The notes beneath the pieces were generated by a model. The model had not been told where the DNA came from and searched no databases. It was given only the letters and a program-made list of their open reading frames with translations. DNA of 64,000 bases, taken from contig OX422195.1 in NCBI GenBank assembly GCA_949130485.1, positions 5,896,566-5,960,565 on the forward strand, written 5' to 3'. Each line of letters starts with the position of its first letter. Position 1 is the stretch's first letter. This DNA is from Agelas oroides (Eukaryota; Porifera; Demospongiae; Agelasida; Agelasidae). Positions 40,556 through 49,841 of the stretch are shown in pieces. A program made the translations under genes and the position numbers.

Positions 40556-43500
40556 ATGGCTTCGCTGATGAAGAGAAGGACGGTCAGCTCGTCCCCTGCT
40601 GCCTCTTCAGTCAGCGGTGAGGAAATAGCCAACGCTGTAGGGGATAGATTACTAAACATTTATGGGATGCTGCTGAAATTATGGGATAAGTTTACCGCTA
40701 GTTTACACTCTAGACTAATTATGTGCAGAGTGCCTGAGCGTAGATAGTAAGGTAGTACTATCTGTCGCCTTATTTACTGCTACCTGTCGTACTACTCTAC
40801 TATCTGTAGCCTAGGGGGGGGGGGGGGGGGGTCTGGGAAATTGACTTTGGAAAGTATGTTGTAATAAAGGTGTAGGTCACAAGTATTTTGGCTTCATTGT
40901 CACTGGCTGTTGTTAATTGTGGCTCTGTTAGCTCCCATAATTGTTGCCAGTTACAAGCTGTCAGTTCTCCAGACCCTTCTCTGTACGGTCTGGTTCCATA
41001 TGACAGTTGATCTCCATTCCATTTTCTCCCTTTGTCCTTCCCTCCCCAGTGGTAGTCCTCCATGAGGGTTGGTGTGTGAAGGAGAGTGGGACGGCTTTCC
41101 TGGGTAGGACCAACTGGAGGAAGAGACTGTTCAGACTTGTGCAGAAAGGAGACACAGTGACACTGCAGTACTTTAGGTAATGAGCTCCACAGCTTATAAC
41201 AAACCTGATGCTGTGGTAACGGTACTCCAAGTAATGAGCTCCTAGTGTCTCCCAAATCTCGTTCTGCTGAAAGTCCATTCCAAAATAGAGTTTTGTCGCC
41301 CACACAACAGAGTGGTACCAATCTCTTGTTGCTATGGTAACTGCCAGTAGTGCTGACTGACTCATAAACCAATGAGGTATTCAAGCAACTCAAATTGCGT
41401 CAAGTGGTCTCTGAAAGCCCTACCTTTTCTAAACTGAAAGTTTCAATTAATTAAGGCTGAGAATGCTTGCAATTCCAGGAGCTTAGATCGCTGGCTGCAT
41501 CTCTAATGAACATTTGAGGACGATGCTACACACATGGGGAAGACTTTTTATGGGTGCACAGGCACACACATGGGGAAGACTTTTTATGGGTGCACAGGCT
41601 GCACCTAATATGATATGTGTGTTTGCAACCTTACAGCTGGTTAGAACAGGGATAGTGGTTACACACTTGTAGCATATGTGTATCAGTCTCTGATTGAAAC
41701 CAAGCTATCAACATAAAAGCCAACATTTAGGCAAGGCCTCTTGACAAAATGTCCAGGAATTAGCAAAGGTGTTCGTTAGTTCCAAGTGCTTTAATTTGGT
41801 GGGTAGGGATTGGCAATGATTGATTGAGTGCCGATTGTACCTCTAGTTCTAGAAAAGCTACAAACACGGGACAGGAAATAGCAGGGAGAGAAACTCGACA
41901 GCTAGTATGTTGCTACAATATTTGTTTATTAGTGCCCCATGAATATTAAGACCAGTGATTGCTGCAGGAGATAAGATCTAACTGTGCAGGACACCTTACA
42001 AGCCTACATGTAATTGAATTAAAGAAGTGTCCTTTCCAACGATCAAAGTGCTACTTGAATCAGACAGATGTAACCTCGATTCTGTGCCCGACCATCTCTG
42101 TATTTTGGCTATACCTCTGTGGGCACATCGAACCTCACAAGGTCTCCAAAGTCTGACTGATTGGCGGGACTGGTGGGCATTCCATGATCAATTTAGTAAT
42201 TGTGTGTTTCTTTTATTAGTTAACTAATACTAATACTAAAATGCACAAGTAATGACAGCTAATTTTGTTATTAGTTACTAAAACTAGCTGTACATATATC
42301 TAATTAACAAAAACTAGAAGCAACTTGGGGGTTAATGAAACTAAGTCCTATAAGTAATAGTTATATCCCTCCCTGGGGGGTGGTCGTTTTACACATTGGT
42401 GTCGGGCGTAGCCCGACACCAATGTGCAAGACCACACCCCAGGGAGGGATATAACTATTATATAACCTGTTACCTAGGCAACATCACCGTACAAGAGAGA
42501 TATGGGCAACATTCTTAGATGTTGCCTGGGTAACGGGTTATATATGCATTTTAAGTAAGGTTAAGTTCAATTGTTATTAATTACTAAAATGTCTAATTAA
42601 ACTAAAAAACAAATGTTCCATATTTTTGAAACTAAAACAACACCACTTGTGTAGGAGTGATTGGAGTCATAAGTCTACTTTAGAGCGATAACTGAATGCA
42701 TAGTTATGCACATTTGATGAGAAGTCACATGTCTCTAATTGTTGTGTTAACGGTTATAAATCACCTTCTACAGTTTATGCACTTCTTTGTTCATACCCTG
42801 TGATAGCTGCTTTTGAAAGTGGTGTGCTTTCATCCAAACTACCATGCTTGCAACTCAGAAATTTACCACAATGGAGACAGATGGTTACCACTTATTCAAC
42901 ACCATACAGCACAATAGTTTCCACCTCATTTCTCCATGGCAACCGCCAGTGTAATTCACCTCGCAACTTGTTGTGCACGTGACCTAGAAATGTCTCAAAG
43001 TAGCCATGCTAGCTGGTTGTCTGGTAAGGGGCTATTTCCAGCTAGTCTGCTCTGATTAGTATTTGTACACACAGGTTGCATTGCATGGTGGTCCTGTTCA
43101 CTGTGTGATCCCAGTGGTAAGTTTAGCTAACACTTACTTCCTGATCGACTCAGGTGGCATGATGGCTTGCTAGACTCTCTTACTCCCTGGAGCTGTTTTT
43201 TGTTTGGACACGGCAAGATAACAACTAACCATTTAGGGTGGTTATGTTTTTTATAAGATTGGTTTGGTATATGTAAACATTCACCTTAGTGACAAAAATA
43301 ACAAAATGTACTATGCATCGCTACTAGGGTTATTGATAATACTAGCCTCGTTCCCAAGCCTTCCCACCGTCCAGTTTTTGATCGTTTGCAGTATGTACTG
43401 CAAACGATCAAAAATTGGACGGTGGGAAGGCCTAGGAATGAGGCTATGATAATACTACATCAAAGTAATAAATCTCCCTCACTCCCTCCCTCTCTTCCTC

Positions 43501-44100
43501 CCTCTCTCCCTCCCTCTCTCCCTCCCTCCCCCTCCTCCATTCCTCCCTCCCTTCCTCCCTCCCTCCCTCCCTCCCTTCCTCCCTCCCTCCCTCCCTCCCT
43601 CCCTCCCTCCCTCCCTCCCTCCCTCCCTCCCTCCCTCCCTCCCTCCCTCCCTCCCTCCCTCCCTCCCTCCCTCCCTCCCTCTCTCCCTCCCTCCCCCTCC
43701 TCCCTCCAAACAGGAGCAGAAATGATAAAAAACCAGCAGGTTCAGTAAAGCTGGACCCAACTTGTGAGTCCTCAAGATTGTGTTATATATCATCATGTTT
43801 CCTCTAATAAAGTTATCGTGTTTGTAAAAAACATGAAGACTCAGGATAGTTCATCTCCCTCTCTAGTTTCTGGCTGGCATAACTTGCACACTGTCTATAT
43901 TTTTTGGATGCAATTTTTCTTTGGTGTCTGAATGTTTATGGTTTGTCAAATGTTTTGCTCCAGATTGCACCCGTCCATTGGAGAGCCATGAGAAGCCCCA
44001 GCCCAACTGCTTTGCTGTGGGTCCCCTCATTGATGATGGGGCCATTCGCACTTACTACATCAGCTGCCGTGAGTTCATCGGAAAGTGTCCACCTGTTGTG

Positions 44101-44144
<44 letters not shown>

Positions 44145-47100
44145 CTCCCTCCTCTGACCCTTACCTCTCCACAGGGAGCCAGCTAATTATGCAGGAGTGG
44201 ATGACAGTAATTGATGCAGCCATTCAGGGTGTACCAGAGCTGGCCCAGCGGAGGAGACAGACCATCAACCACAAATACAGCCTCCGAGCCCAGGTGAGAA
44301 GTAGGGGGGGGAGGTGCAGGTGGGGGTGTGGGGGTATGAAAACTCTTGCTGCTGTCCTCTAATCCTTAAATTAGTTATACTGCTCATTTTGGTGGCTTTC
44401 AATCCTACATACGTGGAAAAAAGACGTCTGTCACCATCTCGTGCTTGAAAACTTTTTCTGACATTTTGTCATCATCAGCACTGCCTACCATGGCTATAAG
44501 TATGTTGATGTTGTTTTACACTTTGTTTACTTTCACTTTAGGCAAAGCTTTCGGTCTTATAAGTTAGTAACAACTAGAGATTGTGGAGAAACAGTTGTAT
44601 GTCATATGACAAGAGCGCATAAGAACGGGCGGCTAGAGTAAGAGCGTGTAACTCCAATAGAAGCCCACAGTTCGGTCAAAATTATTGAACCATACTAAAA
44701 ATAGAACACCCGGCACGTGCTTAGCAACAATGGCTAATGTTTACGCGCAGCTGCGCAGTACGTGTTACTATTTTTAGTACGGTTCAATAATTCCGACCGG
44801 TTTGAAATTTACGGAGTTACACGCTCTTACTCTAGCCGCCCGTTCTTATGCGCTCTTGATATGAGCAGCACATGGGACGGCCCTGCTAGACCTGCCACAA
44901 ACAAGTGCTTGAGAACACCTTCATCAGCAGTTGTTGACTTTGTTTGTTTGTGTATGTTATCTGTTGTCCTCCCAGCGCAAGCACAAGGACCTTGCTCTGA
45001 GGAGCAAGATCAACATGGATAGCTTGGGGGAGAGTGATGAGAGGGCACTGGACCTCACCCTCAGTACACAGGTGTCCGTAGGAGTCGAAGAAACCTCCCT
45101 GGGTGCCACCGTGGATACCAAGTGAGGCAGAGCTTGTGTTGGTACCATCTAGCCCTGTGGCTAGCTCACTTAGTTGTAGTTCTACAAATGGAAGTCCCAT
45201 GAAGATTTGTGATGTCATCTTAAAAGTGACCAACATAGAATTGCTGCAACTTTCCATAGCCGTATTACAGTAAACTCCAAGGCAAAATGAAAAAAATTGT
45301 TTGGTAATGGGGTCTAACATGCACACACATGCACATGCACGCATACACACACACACATACACACACACGCATGCATGCTGCACGCACGCACGCATACACA
45401 CACATACACACACTCACACACACACACGCATGCATGATGTACACACGCATGCCACACACACACACGCACACACTAACACGCACACTCACATACACACACA
45501 CTAACACACACACTCACATACACACAGCCTTGACCACGAAGACCTAAGTGATGATGAGGTGTGGGAGAGTGTTGAGGATGAGGTCAGTGAGGAGGAGGAT
45601 GAAGAGAGAGAAGGAGGAGGGGCTTCAGCCCTCCCCTCAAGATGCCGGACATTTACCAGTCCAGACAGCAGCGTCAGACCCTCTTCAAGACTTCTTCTCT
45701 ATGACAGCCCCGAGTGGAGGATGGAGGTGAGTGGTGGAGTGAAGGGTGTGGAAGGAGGTGAGCCAGGGGGTAGGAGGAGTGAGGAGGGTGGGGGAGGAGG
45801 TGGAAGGTGTGAGGTAAGATAATGGGGGATGGTGGGTACCTGGAAGGTAGTATGGGGAAGACAATGGAGGAGGGAGTGGAATTATAGTAGTGGAGAAACG
45901 GTTGGAGTAGAAGGGGAAGGTGGTGGTGGCATGGAGAAGGTGGTGGAGTGATCATACGTACCTGATCTTTTATGTATCCCTGATACTGATCTCTGAGTAG
46001 TACATTTGATGGATTACTTTGCATGCCTGTACCTAGCCACATAGCCCTTATCTGGAAGAGTTGCTTGTTGCATCAATTATGTTAACATTGGCGCACAATG
46101 ATAATCTGTGGGGGCCGGCCGGGGTTAACATTGGCGCACAATGATAATCTGTGGGGGCCGGCCGGGGTTAACATTGGTACACAATGATAATCTGTGGGGG
46201 CCGGCCGGGGTTAACATTGGCGCACAATGATAATCTGTGGGGGCTGGCCGGGGTTAACATTGGTACACAATGATAATCTGTGGGGGCCGGCCGGGGTTAA
46301 CATTGGTACACAATGATAATCTGTGGGGGCCGGCCGGGGTTAACATTGGCATGATGCTTTCATGATGTCCCATACTTGCCCACAGAGGTGGCATGAGTTA
46401 CGTCACACAGTGAAGACAGTGCATTGGAACAAGGTTGATGTGAAGGATGGAGTGACTGTGGCAAGGTGCAAGTTTGGGCGGAGCACCAGAGGACATGCAG
46501 TGTTTAAGGTTGAGGGCGTGCTCCCTGCTGACCCCAGTACCGTGTTTCAGTTCCTGCAGCTGAGTACAAGAGAGGGAGGGAAGGTGAGGGTGGGAAGGTA
46601 AGGGAGGGAAGGTGAGGGAGGGAAAGTGAGGGAAGGAAGGTGAGGGATGGAAGGTGAGGGAGGAGGTGCTCTAGCTTCTTGTCAATTATATATCAGTACT
46701 TGTTTCTATTCTGTGTTGCAGCTGGACTACCTCTTCAGAAATGAGACCCTGATTCAAGAAATTGGAAGTGAGTTGTTTAATCAGTATTCAGTGTTGTCTT
46801 TCCACCTGTCCTCTCACTCATACACTTCCTCCTCTCTCCCCAACCAACAGAGGAGCCAAAAGGCACCATCATCTTCAATGAGTTTCTACTGCCCCTCCCA
46901 AGGGTCTCCAAGAGAGATGTTGCTGTCATGAAACTATGGATACCAGAATACCTCACACACAATGGAACCGCAGGTGATCTTGAAGGCTAATAAAAGTAAC
47001 ACCCATTTCAAGGACTAGAGTGATCTAACCTAAAAAGGACACATAGTTAAAGTATTATACAGTACGCGCTGGTAGTATTACGAACAAGTCTCATATTGAA

Positions 47101-48662
47101 TTGTACGTGACAGGGAAAATATCAGACTAGGAGCTCTCAATACATGCCCATACTTGATACTGAACTTCCATTGTTACCTAGCATTATACAGGTCTACAAA
47201 TATGCACAGCTGTTTTTTTGATCATTATATGGGCTCACAATTAGGCACATATCATGCTGATAGTATCAATGGTGGGTATGGTAACAGGGTAGAACCTACA
47301 TACCTGGAGCCCATTCATTATAATGAGCTCGCAATGAGGTGTATTATATCGGTATTATCAGTGCTGGGTGTCATAATGTGTATCATACCTGCAAATGTCA
47401 GGCTAAGAGCCATAGGAACCCCATTATATGGGCTCACAATCAGGGTAGTATCGTATGGCATTTGGGGCAGGTAAAAGAACTATCATACTTGGGAACTCTA
47501 TAGTTCATTCATCTGGGGATGTGCTCCCCTAAAAAATATTTTGAGAGCATTTCCAGTTCTTTTTAAGGCTACTTTTAAACCATTGCCATCTGCCTTGCCC
47601 CCATCCTGTATTCACCGTCATAGTGATAGACATCACACATACTAAGTATGCATAATCATAACCAATTTGTATCTAGTCAGACTTTACCCTGAGAAGCCCA
47701 TACTTAGCTATTCCACTGGTTTGCAGGTAAAAATGCAAGCGTTTACAGGCTGTGATGATCCCATATTGTCTCCTCCCTCTCCTGCAGGCTTTGTGATGTT
47801 CTCCGTGGACCATCCAGAGGCACCTCAACCAGAGAAGGTGTGTTACCATGAAACAACACTCTTGCACCTTCAGTGGTGACTTCATAATGGTTGAGTCAAA
47901 GTACTATATGTGTGCATGGTCTAAATGGTTGCCTATTTCTCGGTTGATTGTATGTCTCATGCAGGACGCTAGACGAATCAATGTGAACCCCTCAGGTCTC
48001 TTGCTGTCACCCCACCCAGGACCAGGTCTGTACAGCATCTCCAATTCCAGGAAATGTCCTGGCTGTCTATACAGTAGTAGTAATTTGATAGAGATGATAA
48101 GGATTAACCATGAGCCTCATACCCAGGCTGTTCATTAATCCTATGAACGGCCCGAGTATGAGGCAAACAAGGTGTTTGATGTGCCTTTGTTGATGCAACC
48201 ACCTGAATGTATAGGTGGTGCTGTACATACTCACACAACTATCCTTGTCCAAGTTGCTTTCTATGGGGCACTGCACAGAATGCTCAAGGGAGCATACAAT
48301 TCAGGTATGAGCGTGTGTACGTCCACATGTACATCGGATGTGTAAATTGTTCAGTGTTGGTTTACCAAGTGGTGACAGTGGAAGTGTTTCTTGTCTTCTC
48401 TCACTCAACATCATGTTCTGAACATCACCACCATTTTCCTTATCAACTCTGCCCTCCTTTTTTGTCTTGCTTCCCTCCCCCGTCCTTTTCTCTCCCCTTT
48501 CTCTTTCTCTCTTCACCTCTTTTCTTCCTCTCTCTTTCTTCTCTCTTCGTCTCTCCTTCTCTTTCTCTCCTTCATGCAGGGCTCTTAAAATTAGGGCTAA
48601 GGACAACTTTCTTCCACATTGCTGATCAACTGCAGAGATTTGTTGAGGTCACAGATATATGA
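40556..48662 (+). CDS. PH- and START-domain protein (lipid-transfer-like)
   Basis: Exons: 40556-40616, 41050-41176, 43964-44068, 44175-44293, 44976-45121, 45528-45726, 46386-46583, 46722-46767, 46851-46973, 47788-47837, 47965-48025, 48580-48662; a 23-nt microexon at 41780-41802 fits the missing phase between exons 2 and 3. About 446 residues. A PH domain (about residues 20-115) starts HEGWCVKESGTAFLGRTNWR, continues NCFAVGP and TYYISC, and ends in helix MQEWMTVIDAAI. An acidic Ser/Glu-rich linker (DEVWESVEDEVSEEEDEE) precedes a START-like domain: FKVEGVLPADPSTVFQFLQ, GTIIFNEFLLPLP, VMFSVDHPEAPQP. PH plus START recalls ceramide transporter CERT, but I see no FFAT motif and no close match, so the lipid is unknown. 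Confidence 0.82.
40804..40831. repeat. Homopolymer G run
   Basis: About 20 consecutive G inside intron 1 of the PH-START gene. Confidence 0.9.
41525..41599. repeat. 36-bp direct duplication
   Basis: ACACATGGGGAAGACTTTTT plus ATGGGTGCACAGGC occurs twice in tandem. Confidence 0.9.
42355..42460. mobile_element. 106-bp near-perfect hairpin
   Basis: TAATAGTTATATCCCTCCCT at the left is complementary to AGGGAGGGATATAACTATTA at the right, and the arms (GACACCAATGTG and so on) pair down to a 3-nt loop at GGGCGTAGCCC. Probably a foldback MITE in the long PH-START intron. Confidence 0.8.
42461..42544. mobile_element. Second hairpin abutting the first
   Basis: TATAACCTGTTACCTAGGCA at the left pairs with TGCCTGGGTAACGGGTTATA at the right, directly adjoining the 42355-42460 hairpin with no spacer. 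Confidence 0.7.
43343..43446. mobile_element. Palindromic TAGCCTCG element (d), perfect 9-bp TSD
   Basis: TAGCCTCGTTCCCAAGCC at the left, GGCCTAGGAATGAGGCTA at the right. The 51-bp arms pair almost perfectly through ATCGTTTGCAGTA/TACTGCAAACGAT with a 2-nt loop. It is flanked by TGATAATAC on both sides (43334-43342 and 43447-43455). Confidence 0.9.
43475..43706 (+). repeat. (CCCT)n tract in PH-START intron
   Basis: More than 40 CCCT units with few interruptions; coding-strand pyrimidine. About 250 nt from the next acceptor. Confidence 0.95.
44102..44144 (+). repeat. (CA)n before a PH-START exon
   Basis: About 21 CA units end 30 nt before the acceptor at 44174. Confidence 0.95.
44610..44858. 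mobile_element. 249-bp foldback MITE with 6-bp TSD
   Basis: CAAGAGCGCATAAGAACGGG at the left, CCCGTTCTTATGCGCTCTTG at the right; arms of about 105 bp remain complementary inward (GTAAGAGCGTGTAACTCC). Flanked by ATATGA on both sides (44604-44609, 44859-44864). Located in a PH-START intron. Confidence 0.88.
45318..45526 (+). repeat. CA-rich tract running into a PH-START acceptor
   Basis: CA repeats with CACG and CATG variants extend to the acceptor itself (CACACAG at 45521-45527). Confidence 0.95.
46081..46349. repeat. 43-bp minisatellite, six copies
   Basis: GTTAACATTGGCGCACAATG plus ATAATCTGTGGGGGCCGGCCGGG repeats at 46081, 46124, 46167, 46210, 46253 and 46296 with only a GC/TA change in some units. 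Each unit carries GTTAAC and GGCCGGCC. It ends about 35 nt before the acceptor of exon 46386-46583. Confidence 0.96.
46584..46668 (+). repeat. Donor-like GGTGAGGG repeats after a PH-START exon
   Basis: The 5' splice site AAGGTGAGGG is followed by about six imperfect copies (GAAGGTAAGGG, GAAGGTGAGGG and so on), each a plausible donor. Confidence 0.85.
48112..48165. mobile_element. TAGCCT-like hairpin in PH-START intron
   Basis: GAGCCTCATACCCAGGC pairs with GCCCGAGTATGAGGC, and inner GTTCAT/ATGAAC. No target duplication. Confidence 0.5.
48430..48572 (+). repeat. CT-rich tract before last PH-START exon
   Basis: CT-dominated run up to the acceptor at 48579. Confidence 0.85.
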
Positions 48663-49097
48663 CAATGGCTATGTCCAGCACCTAATTTATAGTTATTCGT
48701 TTTGTCATCATCTTTTGTCAGAAAGAATAATTAGAGATGCAGGTTTATGACAATTCTGAATTACAGAATAATTTTGATGTGTGTATATCCAAATATATTG
48801 TAAACTTGTCTCACAGTGATTGTATGTGACACACTGTTATACATGATACAGCTATGTAGTTATAGCATGTTAGCATATAACGTCAATAACTACTCAAGTC
48901 CAACATTGAACCCTAAATCCCATTGACATACCATGCTATATATATACATGTTCAAGTCTAAACTGCACCCCAAGATGTTCACAGAACCTAGGGTTAGTGC
49001 CGTTTTGCCTTAGCTAAGGTTTTAGAGTTTAATACTATAGAACATCCTGCCTCGATCATGTTGAGATGTTAGAAACAAAATAAAGGAAAGTAAGAAA
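48663..49097. other. Convergent intergenic spacer
   Basis: AT-rich region between the PH-START gene and the kinase-Kelch gene. Nothing recognisable. Confidence 0.4.
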
Positions 49098-49168
49098 GCC
49101 ATCAATTCGAACCCAGAACATCTGGCTTATAAGCTGCCAGTACTCTGGCACTGAGCTACGACAACTGT
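49098..49168 (-). mobile_element. tRNA-derived SINE, copy 2
   Basis: On the minus strand an A-box-like TAGCTCAGTGCCAGAG, a possible anticodon stem CTGGC/GCCAG and a B-box-like GGGTTCGAATTGA. It lies head-to-head with copy 3, 20 bp away. Confidence 0.65.
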
Positions 49169-49187
49169 ACATGTAGTGGATTGTGAA

Positions 49188-49299
49188 GGCTGGTGGTTGT
49201 GTGGTTGTTGTAGCTCAGTGGCAGAGCACTGACACATGTCTTGGGTTCAATAATTATTGGTGCTATATTTGGGTTCAATTTTTGGTGCCGCTGCCAGCC
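49188..49299 (+). mobile_element. tRNA-derived SINE, copy 3
   Basis: Starts GGCTGGTGGTTGTGTGG, has A-box TAGCTCAGTGGCAGAGC and B-box-like GGGTTCAATAAT, and ends CTGCCAGCC like copy 1. The cloverleaf does not close. Confidence 0.7.
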
Positions 49300-49841
49300 T
49301 TCTCTCTTTCCTCTAAATGTTACTGTGAAAGAACTTTTAGAGTGCAGTGCTGCTTAGCTTTATCATCACAACCTGAGGGGAGGAACCAGTATATTAAGTT
49401 CTGATGGCTTCATAATTAAATCCTTGGCCCCATATAACAGATGTATTTGTATTCTTTCTATGCTGAAGGATGAGGGTGGTGCAACTGGTGAAGGGGACCT
49501 TGTTGGTAAAATAAAAACATTTATGTCTTAGATGCATCTTGGGACTCATCACTATGCACTTGGACAGGGTGTCCATTGCTTCTTCTGGAAGTGAGGTTTA
49601 TTTACATCATCCTGCCAGCCTGATTAGCATAATGTCATATGCAAAGTAATTTGCATTGTAAACAAGGTAGTTTACTACAAGCAAGGTAGTATATGATAGA
49701 AGCCAATTTAAATTGTTTAGCTTTTTAGCTAATGTAAACTATTTCAGTGCTATTCACTCTCCACTCACTGTAAACATGCTGTGGATAAATGAATGCGTAG
49801 CTACAGTAAACAACAGCGCAATGAAATGGACAACCAGTTGA
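49300..49841. other. Spacer downstream of kinase-Kelch gene
   Basis: AT-rich, no gene seen; probably the 3' UTR and flank of the kinase-Kelch gene at its right. Confidence 0.4.

Noticed and set aside
43076-43122. 43-nt exon of the PH-START gene after ACACACAG
   Set aside because: In the required phase it contains an in-frame TGA and its length leaves the wrong phase for the next exon.
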